From the NCBI GenBank assembly GCA_964432995.1, contig CAYSPU010000031.1, positions 1 to 31,461 on the forward strand: a stretch of 31,461 nucleotides of DNA, written 5' to 3'. How positions within the stretch are numbered: the stretch's first letter is position 1; each line of letters opens with the position of its first letter. This stretch comes from CAYSPU01 sp964432995 (GTDB lineage Bacteria > Verrucomicrobiota > Verrucomicrobiia > Limisphaerales > JAHDYP01). Both the position numbers and the translations under genes were made by a program. A model generated the notes under the pieces. The model searched no databases and was not told where the DNA came from. It saw only the letters and a program-made list of their open reading frames with translations. Positions 14,364 through 24,045 of the stretch are shown here, piece after piece.

Positions 14364-14738
14364 ATGTCCGGCTGGAACACACTGCTGCAATGGGCGCGCG
14401 AGGTGGTGGACGCCACCTTGGAGGAACTGCCGAAACCGCTGCGGGAAGCGGCCCGGTGCCTTCCGGTGACGTACGAATCGCGGCCCTCCCCGGCACTGCA
14501 GGCGGATGGCGTGGAGCCGGACACGCTGGGGCTGTTTGTGGGGGAGTCGCTCTCTCAAACCGGCGCGACGAGCGAACCGTTGCCGGCGCAGATCATCCTG
14601 TTTCTCGAGAACCTGTGGGAGTTCGCCGAAGAGGACGCCGAGGCGTTTCAGGAGGAAGTACACGTCACGTTCCTCCACGAGCTGGGTCATTACCTGGACT
14701 TGGACGAGGACGATCTCTACGACCGGGGGCTGGACTGA
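14364..14738 (+). CDS. Minimal zincin-like metallopeptidase family protein
   Basis: The 124-residue protein belongs to the small zincin-like metallopeptidase family once called DUF1025. The zinc-binding HELGH is at residues 105-109 in VTFLHELGHYLDLDEDDLYD, with the characteristic LDEDDL just after it. Further family features are LGLFVGES in the middle and PAQIILFLENLWEFAE, a helix before the active site. These are cytoplasmic, with no signal peptide; substrates are unknown. A GTG at 14358 would add two residues; the ATG at 14364 is preferred. It lies 30 bases from the convergent U32 gene and 160 bases from the divergent small membrane protein. Confidence 0.85.
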   Translation: MSGWNTLLQWAREVVDATLEELPKPLREAARCLPVTYESRPSPALQADGVEPDTLGLFVGESLSQTGATSEPLPAQIILFLENLWEFAEEDAEAFQEEVHVTFLHELGHYLDLDEDDLYDRGLD

Positions 14739-14768
14739 CCGCAACCGCCGGGGCGCGTTGCCAACTCT

Positions 14769-17408
14769 TCAACCGACGGGCCCGCGGGTCACCCCGAGCT
14801 GGTTGAGCAGTTGGAGTTCGCGCCACAATTGCGCTCCGGGGAGCAGCCCGCGGAGCAGTTCGCGATAGCGGACGATCGTTCGCCGCACAAGATCCGGAGG
14901 TTCGTCCAGGAACTCGAGGCGGAAGTGACGCGCGCCCAGGGAGAGGAAGGTGGCCACGTGTTCGGCCCCGGTTTGGGGGCGCGCGTTGAAGACGGTGTTG
15001 CGGCAGGCCGCATCGGCGACGACCGGGTGGGCGATGCCGACGCGATCGCGGAGGCGCACCTGGTGTCGGTCGCAGGGCCGGCCGCAGTCCCGGTAGTCTC
15101 TGCCCTCGGAGAGAAAGGCGCAGAAGACGCAATGCTCCATGTGGAACATGGGCATATGCTGGTGCACGGTGATCTCGATCGCCGCGGGCGAGACGGATTC
15201 CAGCAGGGCGGCCAGCTCGGCGTGGTTCAGGTCGTAGGAGGCGGTGACGCGTTCGAGCCCGTAGCGGTCGAGGAAATGCTCGGCGGCCAGGACGTTCGCC
15301 ACGTTCAGCGAGAAGTCCCCGATGCAACGTCGGCCCGCGAAACGAGCGAGATCATCCGGGTTCCGCGCGAGGAAACCGTCCGCCCCGCTCGCCAGCACCT
15401 GATCGAGAATCCACTCTTCGCCCGTCTTGTGGATGCGGGGTGGGGCAACGAAAAGCGCGGCGGCGTCCGTCGGGGAATTCGGGCGGCGACGGGTGCGGAA
15501 GCGTTCCACCGCGGTTCGGTATTGCCGCGGGTCGGCCCAGTCGCAGTAGACGGTGGCCACCTGACACTCGAGGGCCGCGTCGAGTTGGGCGAGGTCGCGG
15601 ACGAGCACGATGAGGTTGGGCGCCGCGGGTGGTTCCCGCTGGGGTGGGGACGCCGCCGTCGGGATCCTGTGGCCGGCCCCCGGGGGGGTGCCTGGCTGCG
15701 TGAGGGTCCAGCGGGCGGGCTGGGCCCGCAGGTGGCCGAGCTGCGCAACCGCCTCGCGTCGCAGGCGGTTCAGCTCGCTTACGGGGAGCAGCACCTTTCC
15801 TTCAAGGCGGTTCGAGAGCGTTCCCAGCCGGAGGGCCGTTCCGCCCAGCCGCCCCAACTGGTCGCGCAGCCGATCCCGCGTCAGCGGCTGCTTCCCGGCC
15901 TCGACCAGCGGCATGGCGGACTCGAGTTCGACGGTGTGCCCCATGGTGTCGCACGCCCGGAGGCGGAGGGGTTCGCCGACGCGGCCGGAGACCTCGAACT
16001 CCACCGGGCGCTGAAATTGCGGCGTGTTGCCCGCGTAACTCTGGCGCCACTTCCTCTCGAGTTCCGGGTCGCTCGTCTTCCAGAGCCTGTTCCCAACGCG
16101 GACCTTGGCGGAATCCACATCGCCTCTTCCGAAGCGCAGAACAACCTCGGTGGCGGCGGGAGGCGAACGAAGAGGATCGCGGCTGTCGGCGGGGCGCGGG
16201 TTGGCGGGCGCGATCTCGTAGACGCGCCCGCCTTCCTCCTCGAGGTCGGGGCGACCGGCGTCGAACACCACGCCATCACCCGGTTTCAGCGGGGCGACGA
16301 GGCGCGCCTGGATTTCGTGGAGCCGCACTCGGGTGACTTCGCCGAGGAACACCCCGCGCTTTTTGCCGAAGCGTCCGTGGACGAGTTGGCGGTTGTCGAT
16401 GCCGCGCAGCCAGCCGGTGTGCAGGCCGCGGGAGAAGGCCATCTCGAGTTCGTAGCGGCGGGCGGCGAGCAACTCGCGGGCGACGCGTTCCGGATCCCCG
16501 TCGGGCATCTGTTGTTCGGCGGAGATCCGATCCAGAGCCTCGCGATAGACTCGCGTGACGTTGGCCACGTATTCCGGGCTCTTGAGGCGGCCCTCGATTT
16601 TGAGCGCCGCGACCCCGGCGCGCAGCAGCGCCGGCAGCACCTCGAGTCCGACCAGGTCTTGCGGGCTGAGCAGATACCGGCGGTCTCCCAGGTCCACGGG
16701 CTTTCCGTCGGCCAGCAGCTCGAAGGGCATGCGGCACGCCTGGGCGCAGATGCCCCGATTGGCGGAGCGCCCGCCCAGGGCTTCGCTCGTCAGACACTGC
16801 CCCGAATACGCCACGCAGAGGGCGCCGTGAACGAAGACTTCGAGCAGAACCCCGCCCGATCCGTCGGCGGCCGGCGCCACCGCTTCGGCGGCGCGGATCT
16901 TCTCGATCTCGGCGATGGGGACTTCGCGGGCCAGGATCACGCGTTGGCAGCCGAGCTCGCGGGCGAACGCCACGCCCGCGGCACTGGTGATCGTCATCTG
17001 CGTGGAGGCGTGAATCGGAAAATCGGGCGAGATCAGCCGGATCAGCCGGCAGATGCCGACGTCCTGGACGATGACGGCGTCCACGCCGGCGACAATGACC
17101 GCCCGGAGGAGGCGTTCGGCTTCCTCGAGTTCGTCCGGGAAGACCAACGTGTTGAAGCCCAGATAGCCGCGCGCGCCCCGGGTGTGGAGAAACTCGACGA
17201 GCCGGGGCAGGTCCGCCTCGGTGAAGTTGTTGGCCCGCATCCGCGCGTTGAACTTCTCCAGGCCGAAGTAGATGGCGTCGGCGCCGTTCTCGATCGCCGC
17301 GCGCGCGCACTCCCAGTCGCCCGCGGGGGCGAGCAGCTCGGGCGGGCGGGCGGCGGTCGGCCTCACCGAGTCGGCGTTCACCACGTCCTGCGCGGGGACC
17401 TTCGTCAT
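14769..17408 (-). CDS. Long U32-family protein (peptidase U32 / tRNA-rRNA hydroxylase type)
   Basis: The 879-residue protein begins with a U32 TIM barrel: PELLAPAGDWECARAAIENG, DAIYFGLEKFNARMRANNFT, and the signature LEVFVHGALCVAYSGQCLTS (residues 189-208) followed by RGICAQACRMPFEL. Cysteines C198, C205, C221 and C225 match the four that bind a [4Fe-4S] cluster in characterised U32 proteins such as UbiU/UbiV. A beta-rich middle part resembling DUF3656 (about 380-600) is followed by a second barrel-like part (about 625-860) with its own set C760, C763, C775, C779 in MEHCVFCAFLS and DCGRPC. Relatives include RlhA, which hydroxylates 23S rRNA, and TrhP, which hydroxylates tRNA. The exact role is not decided by sequence. 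The ATG at 17408 gives a domain-proximal start; a further start at 17528 overlaps the divergent gene. Confidence 0.88.
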   Translation of the reverse strand: MTKVPAQDVVNADSVRPTAARPPELLAPAGDWECARAAIENGADAIYFGLEKFNARMRANNFTEADLPRLVEFLHTRGARGYLGFNTLVFPDELEEAERLLRAVIVAGVDAVIVQDVGICRLIRLISPDFPIHASTQMTITSAAGVAFARELGCQRVILAREVPIAEIEKIRAAEAVAPAADGSGGVLLEVFVHGALCVAYSGQCLTSEALGGRSANRGICAQACRMPFELLADGKPVDLGDRRYLLSPQDLVGLEVLPALLRAGVAALKIEGRLKSPEYVANVTRVYREALDRISAEQQMPDGDPERVARELLAARRYELEMAFSRGLHTGWLRGIDNRQLVHGRFGKKRGVFLGEVTRVRLHEIQARLVAPLKPGDGVVFDAGRPDLEEEGGRVYEIAPANPRPADSRDPLRSPPAATEVVLRFGRGDVDSAKVRVGNRLWKTSDPELERKWRQSYAGNTPQFQRPVEFEVSGRVGEPLRLRACDTMGHTVELESAMPLVEAGKQPLTRDRLRDQLGRLGGTALRLGTLSNRLEGKVLLPVSELNRLRREAVAQLGHLRAQPARWTLTQPGTPPGAGHRIPTAASPPQREPPAAPNLIVLVRDLAQLDAALECQVATVYCDWADPRQYRTAVERFRTRRRPNSPTDAAALFVAPPRIHKTGEEWILDQVLASGADGFLARNPDDLARFAGRRCIGDFSLNVANVLAAEHFLDRYGLERVTASYDLNHAELAALLESVSPAAIEITVHQHMPMFHMEHCVFCAFLSEGRDYRDCGRPCDRHQVRLRDRVGIAHPVVADAACRNTVFNARPQTGAEHVATFLSLGARHFRLEFLDEPPDLVRRTIVRYRELLRGLLPGAQLWRELQLLNQLGVTRGPVG

Positions 17409-17419
17409 TCGTGAGCTGG

Positions 17420-17448
17420 ATGGTAGCAGTGAGGCGGCCGGAAGACAA
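17420..17448 (-). promoter_or_regulatory. Promoter candidate for the U32 gene
   Basis: On the minus strand TTGTCT (17443-17448) and TACCAT (17420-17425) are separated by 17 bases; each matches four of six consensus positions. The predicted start near 17413 is only about 5 bases before the ATG at 17408, and no Shine-Dalgarno is present. Confidence 0.35.
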
Positions 17449-17517
17449 AGCCGGCGATCGCACCATCTGTGTTTTTGTCGTTGACGTCCGGGGCGGCGGC
17501 TTCTTTCGTACGCGGCC

Positions 17518-20358
17518 ATGCGGATCACATCGAGTTGCGGCGGGATGGTTTCTGGTTTGCGGCTGCTTTTGGTGCTGGCGTTGGGCGCGGGCCGGGGAGT
17601 GGCGGGTGCCGGCGCGGAGGCGCCGCTGGCGCTGGATCCCCAGATCCGCCAGGGGCGGCTCGAGAACGGCCTGACTTACTACATCCGGCAGAACCGGAAG
17701 CCGGAGAACCGGGCGGCGCTGCGCCTGGCGGTGAACGCGGGATCGGTGCTCGAGGAGGACGACCAGCAGGGACTGGCGCATTTCATCGAGCACATGGCGT
17801 TCAACGGGACGCGGCATTTTGAGAAGCAGGAACTGGTGGACTTTCTCGAGAGCATCGGGATGCGATTCGGTCCGGAGCTGAACGCGTTCACGAGTTTTGA
17901 CGAGACGGTGTATCTGTTGGAGATCCCGCTGGACGATCCGGCGGTGGTGGAGAAGGCGTTTGTGGTGCTGGAGGACTGGGCGTCGGGTATGCTGCTGGAC
18001 GCGGAGGAGATCGAGAAGGAGCGCGGGGTGATCAAGGAGGAATGGCGGTTGGGGCGGGGGGCGGAGCAACGGGTATCGGACAAGCAGATACCGGTGCTGC
18101 TGCATCAGTCGCGCTACGCCGAGCGGTTGCCGATCGGGAAGCTGGAGGTCATCGAGAAGGCGCCGCGGGAGGCGTTCACGCGATTCTACCAGCGGTGGTA
18201 TCGGCCCAACCTGATGGCGGTGGTGGCGGTGGGGGACTTCGACGCCGACCGCATCGAGGGGATGATCCGGGCGCATTTCAGCGGGTTGCGGAATCCGGAA
18301 GGGGCGCCGGCGCGGCCGGTGGTGCCGGTGCCGGATCACGAGGCGACGCTGTTTGGGATTGCGACGGATCCGGAGCTGGCGTCGAGCGCGGTGCAGATCG
18401 TGTACAAGCGGAAGGCGCGGGAGGAGCGGACGGAGGCGGACTACCGGAGGTCCCTGGTGGAGCAGTTGGGGGCGGCGCTTTTCAACGTGCGCCTGACCGA
18501 GAAGTTGCAGCAGGCCGATCCGCCGTATATGGGGGCGGCGGTGGGCCAGATGGCGGTGGCGCGGACGAAGGATTTGCTGGTGCAGATGGCGGTGGTGCGG
18601 GAAGGGGCGTTGCAGCGGGGGCTGAGCGAGCTGCTGTTCGAAGCGCGGCGGGTGAACCGGGACGGTTTTACGCCGGCCGAACTGGGTCGGGTCAAGGCGC
18701 AGACGCTGCGCGGTTACGAGCAGGCGTACAACGAAAGGGAGAAGACGGAGTCGGCGACGCATGCCGACGAGTGTGTGCGGCATTTCCTGGAGGCGGAGCC
18801 GGCGCCGGGGATTGCGAAGGAACTGGAGATGGCGCGACGGTTTTTGGGAGAGATCGGCGTGGAAGAGGTGAACCGGGAGGTGCGGCAGTGGGTGACGGCG
18901 ACGAACCGGGTGGTGTTGTACAGCGCGCCGGAGAAGGCCGGGCTGGCGGTGCCGACCCGGGAAGAGATCCTGGCGATGGTGAGCGCGGCCGAGAAGGCGG
19001 AGGTGGCGGCGTATGACGACGGGGTGAGCGACGCGCCGTTGATGGCGCGCGTGCCGGAACCGGGACGGGTGGTGGCGGAGAAGTCGATCGAGCGCATCGG
19101 GGTGACCGAGTGGATGCTGGCGAACGGAGTGCGGGTGTTGCTGAAGCCGACGGATTTCAAGAACGACCAGGTGCTGCTGCGGGGGTTCAGTCCCGGCGGG
19201 CACAGCCTGGTGCCGGACGAGGCGTTTGTTCCGGCGAGCACTGCGAACATGGTCGTCGAGCAGAGTGGCGCGGGGGAATTCAACCTGGTTCAACTGCAGA
19301 AGAAGCTGTCGGGCAAGATCGCCCGGGTGTCCACGCACCTGGACGAGCAGTTCGAGGGCGTGAGTGGGTTCGCGTCGCCGACGGATCTGGAGACGATGTT
19401 CCAGTTGCTCCATTTGCGGTTCACCGCGCCGCGGGCCGACGAGGAGATGTTTCGTTCGCTGCAGGCGCGGCTGCGCGAGTCCATCCGCAACCGGGAGAAC
19501 GACCCGGAGGCGGTCTTTGCGGATGCGGTGACGAAGATGTTCTACCGGGATCACCCGCGGCATCAGCCGCTGAAGCTCGACCTTGTGGAGCGGATGCGGC
19601 GGGAGGAGTCGCTGCGGATCTATGGGGAGCGATTCGGGGACGCCGGGGATTTCACGGTGGTGCTGGTGGGCAACTTCAAGCCCGACGAGCTTCGTCCGTT
19701 GGTCGAGCGCTATGTGGGGTCGCTGCCGGCGGCGGGGCGGCGGGAGCGGGGGCGGTTCTGCGACGACGACCCGCTGCGGGGGCGGCAGGAGCTGACGGTG
19801 CGCAAAGGGATCGAGCCGAAGGGCGCGGTGCGGATCTGGTTCACGGGGGATGCGGAATGGCGGGATGAGGATCGCTACCGGCTGCGAGCGGCGGTGGATG
19901 TGCTCCAGATCCGGCTGCGGGAGGAGTTGCGGGAAGATCTGGGCGGAGTGTACGGGGTGGGGATTTCGGGGGGAATCGAGCGCTGGCCGAAGGGGGCGTA
20001 TCAATGCGGCATTCAGTTTGGCTGCGATCCCGCCCGCGCGGAGGATTTGATCCAGGTCGCGCTGAAGGAAGTGCGGTCCCTGCAGGAGGACGGTCCCTCG
20101 GAGGTCAATCTGGCCAAGGTGAAGGAACAGCACCTGCGGCAGTTCGAGGTGGACGTGAAGGAGAACGCGTTTTGGCTGAACAACCTGGTTTTCCGGGCGC
20201 AACACGAGCTGCCCCTCGCGGAGTTGCTCGACTTTCCGGAGAAGCCGAAACGGCTGACGGCGGACGCGGTGCGCCAGGCGGCGCGGGTGTATTTCGCCTC
20301 GGACAATGTGTTCATCGCGCGTCTGCTGCCGGAGCCCAAGCCGGCGGCACCGAAGTGA
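17518..20358 (+). CDS. Secreted M16-family zinc protease (pitrilysin-like)
   Basis: The 946-residue protein has a signal peptide (hydrophobic residues 13-30) and two M16 halves. The catalytic inverted zinc motif HFIEH is at residues 88-92 in GLAHFIEHMAFNGTRHF, with the downstream glutamate in EEIEKERGVIKEEWR. FYQRWYRPNLMAVVAVGDFD is the conserved barrel-forming repeat. The second, non-catalytic half (about 520 onward) has TAPRADEEMFRSLQARLRES and GDFTVVLVGNFKPDELRPLV. Such zinc proteases degrade peptides in the periplasm or on the outer membrane; some work as pairs, but here both halves are in one chain. It is divergent from the U32 gene (109 bases) and 25 bases before the SNF2 gene, so an operon is possible although the functions are not clearly linked. 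Confidence 0.93.
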   Translation: MRITSSCGGMVSGLRLLLVLALGAGRGVAGAGAEAPLALDPQIRQGRLENGLTYYIRQNRKPENRAALRLAVNAGSVLEEDDQQGLAHFIEHMAFNGTRHFEKQELVDFLESIGMRFGPELNAFTSFDETVYLLEIPLDDPAVVEKAFVVLEDWASGMLLDAEEIEKERGVIKEEWRLGRGAEQRVSDKQIPVLLHQSRYAERLPIGKLEVIEKAPREAFTRFYQRWYRPNLMAVVAVGDFDADRIEGMIRAHFSGLRNPEGAPARPVVPVPDHEATLFGIATDPELASSAVQIVYKRKAREERTEADYRRSLVEQLGAALFNVRLTEKLQQADPPYMGAAVGQMAVARTKDLLVQMAVVREGALQRGLSELLFEARRVNRDGFTPAELGRVKAQTLRGYEQAYNEREKTESATHADECVRHFLEAEPAPGIAKELEMARRFLGEIGVEEVNREVRQWVTATNRVVLYSAPEKAGLAVPTREEILAMVSAAEKAEVAAYDDGVSDAPLMARVPEPGRVVAEKSIERIGVTEWMLANGVRVLLKPTDFKNDQVLLRGFSPGGHSLVPDEAFVPASTANMVVEQSGAGEFNLVQLQKKLSGKIARVSTHLDEQFEGVSGFASPTDLETMFQLLHLRFTAPRADEEMFRSLQARLRESIRNRENDPEAVFADAVTKMFYRDHPRHQPLKLDLVERMRREESLRIYGERFGDAGDFTVVLVGNFKPDELRPLVERYVGSLPAAGRRERGRFCDDDPLRGRQELTVRKGIEPKGAVRIWFTGDAEWRDEDRYRLRAAVDVLQIRLREELREDLGGVYGVGISGGIERWPKGAYQCGIQFGCDPARAEDLIQVALKEVRSLQEDGPSEVNLAKVKEQHLRQFEVDVKENAFWLNNLVFRAQHELPLAELLDFPEKPKRLTADAVRQAARVYFASDNVFIARLLPEPKPAAPK

Positions 20359-20383
20359 GAACCTGCCGGACTCCACGACCGCG

Positions 20384-23300
20384 ATGCCCCAGGCTCACGA
20401 GAACTTCGATGTGGAGGCGGCCCGCAGGTATCTGGGGAGCTTCCATCCGAAGGCCCAGGAGAAGGGGGAAGCCTACTACCGGGCTGGCAACGTGCTCCGG
20501 CTGAACCCGCTGCGTGCGGCGAGCCACTGGACCGCGGAAGTTGCGGGCGACTTCACGAACACCGTCGAGCTCGAGTATCTGCCCGCGCAAGGCTGGCAGG
20601 TCGTGTGCAGTTGCCCGATGACGTTCGGCTGCAAACATGCCTACGCCGCGATGCGCGCAGTGATGGACCAGGTCGGCACCTGGTCCGCCGCGGGGGCCGG
20701 TGGTGCCAGGGCCACTTCGGTCAAGAAACCGCCGGCGTTGGCAAATCTGCCGCCGCCCAGTTCGCTGGCCGAGCGACTGGCGGCCGTTCTGGGCCGGCGG
20801 TGCGATCGGCACGAAGCCGCGTTCCTGCGTCAACTGCGCGAGCTGTGGTTACGCTTCTCCCGCTTCGACTACCTTACCGTTGGCGACCTTCACAAACTGG
20901 GATTGCCCTTGCGGGGTTCGCACTGGGATCCATTTCGGCCTTGGCCGAATCCTCCGGCGGACGAGGATGAGTTCTGGCAGTACATTGCGTTTGCGGCGCG
21001 GGAGCAGGGAGTGGAGGTCCCGGCGTTTCTCGAGGGGGTCACGGACACCGCGCGCGTGGCGGAGAAGATGCGGCGGGCGCGTTGGCATCAGGAAATCCAG
21101 CGGTGGAACCAGACGTTGGACAACTGGGTGCGCTGGGAGGAACCGCGCGAGCTGGAGGCGGGGCGGGCGGAAGGCCCGACGGGGGACCACGACCTGCGGT
21201 TGCGGCTGGGCCACCAGGAGGCGGTTCTCGAATGGAAAGCGCCAGGCCAGGGAGGTTTTTCCCGACTCAAGCCCACCCAGGCGCGGCGGTTGGCCGAGTC
21301 GCACGAGCGGGGATCGGCCCGGCTCCCGTTGGAGGCGGAGTCGCTGTGGATGCCGTTTCGCAGCCGACTGGAGATGGGCGAGGGGATCGAGTTGGACTAC
21401 GAGCTGGACGACGATGTCGCGGTGCTGGGGAGGCTGCTGCGCCAGCCGGGGCTGGCTTCCCGGGTGGTGACGGAGAGCGGGGAACCCTTGAAGCGCGAGG
21501 CTCCGGCCTTGGTGTGGCGGCTGGAACCGCCCGATGGCCAAGCCGACGGCTACTATCAACTTCAGCTCGTGCAGTCGGACGGCCAGCCCGTCCCGGAGAT
21601 CCGGTGCGTCATGCCCGGTCGCCCGGTGCTGTATCTGGCGCGCGAGACCCTGCACGAGGGGCCGCCTCGGGGCTTGAGCGACTTCCGGGTGGCGGCCTCG
21701 ACGCCGATTCCGGCGCCGGCGCTGGAGACGCCGGCCGGGGTCGAGTTTCTGCAGCGCCTCGGGGTGGACTTGCCGGAGCGACTCCGGGGCAAGATCCGCA
21801 CGATGCCCGTGGCGGTGGTGATTCAATGCCGGTTGCATCTCCCCCCGTATCGGCAGGGCGAGGAGTGTCTCTTCGAGATCCGGGCTGCATCCGCGGATGG
21901 TGCGATTGCGGAGGTATGGAACGGCGGTCAGTGGCTTTCACAAAGCCCCGTTCGCCGTGGCGGCGCCGCCCGCAAGGACGGGTTGATCCCGATGTATGAT
22001 CGTTCGGCGCAGCGGCTGATTCCGGGGTTGATGGCCCCGTTGGGCGCCCGGCGCCACTACTCGACGGGCGGCGTGTCGGTGCGGGTCACGCGGAAGTTCC
22101 CGGAACTGTTCCACCAATGGCTGAGGAGCCTGCCGCCGGAAATCGAGGTGCGCCTCCAGGGCGAGCTGGCAGGCTTCACCGCCGAAGCGGTCGCGGCCAG
22201 CGTGCGGCTCGAGGTCACCGAGGCGGCGGTCGACTGGTTTGACCTGCGGGTCGGGCTGGACGTGCAGGACGCGACGTTGACCCCCGAGGAACTGAAGCTG
22301 TTGCTCGACGCGCGCGGCGGCTTCGTGCGTCTCCAGGAAAAGGGCTGGCGCCGTCTGGCCTTCAACCTGACGGAGGAGGAAGACGAACGTCTGGCGCGTC
22401 TGGGGTTGAATCCGCACGCGCTGACTTCCGAACCGCAACGGCTGCACGCGCTGCAGTTGGCCGACGAATCGGCGCGGAAACTCCTGCCGCCGGCGCAGGC
22501 GGAAGCGATTCAGAGGCGGGCGGCCGAACTCAAGGCGCGCGTCACCCCGCCGATCCCGGCCGGGATCACGGCCGAGCTGCGCCCGTATCAGGTCGAGGGC
22601 TACCACTTCCTCGCCTATTTGGCGGCGAACCGGTTCGGCGGGATTCTCGCCGACGACATGGGGCTGGGGAAGACGCTGCAGACATTGACGTGGCTGACCG
22701 AGCTGCGCGCCGCGCCGGCGGCGACCGCGGCCGAAGGGAGCCGCGCGCCGTCCGCCCGCCCGGCGCTGGTCGTTTGCCCGAAGTCGGTGATGGACAACTG
22801 GCATGCGGAGGCGGCGCGGTTTGCGCCGGGGCTGCGGGTGAAGGTATGGACGGCGGCGGGGCTGCGGGAGGGGTTTGGGGAAGTGGAGGCGGCCGATCTG
22901 CACGTCGTGAACTACAGCCAGCTCCGGTTGGTGGCGACGGAGTTGGCGGCGGTGGGCTGGTTTGCCGTGGTGCTGGACGAGGGCCAGTACATCAAGAACC
23001 CGGACTCGCAGACGGCGCAGGCGGCGCGGGCGTTGGCGGCGGAGCACCGGTTGGTATTGTCGGGCACGCCGATCGAGAACCGGTTGTTGGATCTCTGGAG
23101 TCTGCTGGCGTTCGCGATGCCGGGGGTGCTGGGAAGCCGCGCGCAGTTTCAGCGGGTTTACGATGCCAAGGGCGATCCGTTTGCGCGCCGGCGTCTGTCG
23201 GCGCGCGTGCGCCCCTTCCTCCTGCGGCGCACCAAGGGGCAAGTGGCGAAGGACCTCCCCGAGCGGGTCGAGGAGGATCTGTTCTGCGAACTCGAGGGGG

Positions 23301-23980
23301 AGCAGAAGACACGGTACCAGGCGGAGCTGAAGCGGGCCCGGCAGCTCCTGCTGGGCGTGAAAACCCAGAAGGAACTGGCCGAGGCACGGTTCCACTTCCT
23401 CACGTCGTTGCTTCGTCTGCGGCAGATCTGCTGTCATCCGGCGCTCGGCGGGGGCTCGTCGAAGGCGGCTGGCGCCAAGATGGAAGCGCTGCTCGAACTG
23501 CTCGATCCCCTCATGGAGGAGGGACACAAAGTCCTGGTGTTCTCGCAGTTCGTCGAGTTGATCGACCTGCTCACGCCGGAGTTGAAGCGCCGCGGGTGGC
23601 CGCTGTTCCGACTGACGGGCGAGACCGAGAACCGCGGGGAATTGGTCGAGGGCTTTCAGGCGCACGAGGGTGGAGCGGTGTTTCTGCTGTCGCTGAAGGC
23701 CGGTGGCTTCGGCTTGAACCTGACGGCGGCAAGCTACGTGGTGTTGTTCGATCCGTGGTGGAATCCCGCCGTGGAACGGCAGGCGATCGACCGCACCCAC
23801 CGCATCGGCCAGACGCAAAAGGTCATCGCCTATCGATTGCTCATCAAGGGGAGCATCGAGGAGAAGATCCGGCAGTTGCAGAAACAGAAAGCCGCCCTGG
23901 CCGAGGACATCCTCGGGGAGGAGCGCTTCGCCGCGGCGCTGACCGTCGAGGACCTCGAGTTCCTGTTCGGGGACGAGTAG
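20384..23980 (+). CDS. SWIM zinc-finger SNF2/Rad54-type helicase
   Basis: The 1198-residue protein carries a SWIM zinc finger near the N-terminus (C75, C77, C83, H85 in VVCSCPMTFGCKHAY) and a C-terminal SNF2 ATPase. Motifs visible: RPYQVEGYHFLAYL, Walker A DDMGLGKT (757-764), motif II DEGQ (865-868), LSGTPIENRLLDLWSL, then VLVFSQFVELIDLL and FDPWWNPAVERQAIDRTHRI followed by GQ (R1137-Q1143, arginine-finger motif VI). Motif II is DEGQ where most relatives have DEAQ or DEAH. These proteins translocate on duplex DNA or remodel nucleoprotein complexes; bacterial ones are linked to repair, transcription recycling or phage defence. The middle part (about 110-700) is long and not assigned. The ATG at 20384 is chosen because the SWIM domain follows; an upstream in-frame start at 20306 lies inside the M16 gene. 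Confidence 0.92.
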   Translation: MPQAHENFDVEAARRYLGSFHPKAQEKGEAYYRAGNVLRLNPLRAASHWTAEVAGDFTNTVELEYLPAQGWQVVCSCPMTFGCKHAYAAMRAVMDQVGTWSAAGAGGARATSVKKPPALANLPPPSSLAERLAAVLGRRCDRHEAAFLRQLRELWLRFSRFDYLTVGDLHKLGLPLRGSHWDPFRPWPNPPADEDEFWQYIAFAAREQGVEVPAFLEGVTDTARVAEKMRRARWHQEIQRWNQTLDNWVRWEEPRELEAGRAEGPTGDHDLRLRLGHQEAVLEWKAPGQGGFSRLKPTQARRLAESHERGSARLPLEAESLWMPFRSRLEMGEGIELDYELDDDVAVLGRLLRQPGLASRVVTESGEPLKREAPALVWRLEPPDGQADGYYQLQLVQSDGQPVPEIRCVMPGRPVLYLARETLHEGPPRGLSDFRVAASTPIPAPALETPAGVEFLQRLGVDLPERLRGKIRTMPVAVVIQCRLHLPPYRQGEECLFEIRAASADGAIAEVWNGGQWLSQSPVRRGGAARKDGLIPMYDRSAQRLIPGLMAPLGARRHYSTGGVSVRVTRKFPELFHQWLRSLPPEIEVRLQGELAGFTAEAVAASVRLEVTEAAVDWFDLRVGLDVQDATLTPEELKLLLDARGGFVRLQEKGWRRLAFNLTEEEDERLARLGLNPHALTSEPQRLHALQLADESARKLLPPAQAEAIQRRAAELKARVTPPIPAGITAELRPYQVEGYHFLAYLAANRFGGILADDMGLGKTLQTLTWLTELRAAPAATAAEGSRAPSARPALVVCPKSVMDNWHAEAARFAPGLRVKVWTAAGLREGFGEVEAADLHVVNYSQLRLVATELAAVGWFAVVLDEGQYIKNPDSQTAQAARALAAEHRLVLSGTPIENRLLDLWSLLAFAMPGVLGSRAQFQRVYDAKGDPFARRRLSARVRPFLLRRTKGQVAKDLPERVEEDLFCELEGEQKTRYQAELKRARQLLLGVKTQKELAEARFHFLTSLLRLRQICCHPALGGGSSKAAGAKMEALLELLDPLMEEGHKVLVFSQFVELIDLLTPELKRRGWPLFRLTGETENRGELVEGFQAHEGGAVFLLSLKAGGFGLNLTAASYVVLFDPWWNPAVERQAIDRTHRIGQTQKVIAYRLLIKGSIEEKIRQLQKQKAALAEDILGEERFAAALTVEDLEFLFGDE

Positions 23981-23982
23981 CT

Positions 23983-24022
23983 GATGGGCAAGGTCCTGGT
24001 GGCTGTTGAGAGGGCGCCCATC
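23983..24022. terminator. Weak inverted repeat between convergent genes
   Basis: GATGGGC (23983-23989) and GCCCATC (24016-24022) could pair across a 26-base loop in the 65-base gap between the SNF2 and dehydrogenase genes. It is the only symmetric element there and is a weak terminator candidate. Confidence 0.22.
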
Positions 24023-24045
24023 CTTCCGGCGGCCGGCGGCCGGGG

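Noticed and set aside
14811..17414. Plus-strand open frame of 867 codons opposite the U32 gene
   Set aside because: Composition is that of an antisense shadow; the minus strand carries clear U32 motifs.
16276..20376. Very long minus-strand open frame through the M16 gene and part of the U32 gene
   Set aside because: Arg/His/Pro/Leu-rich composition typical of the antisense of GC-rich genes; it contradicts two certain genes.
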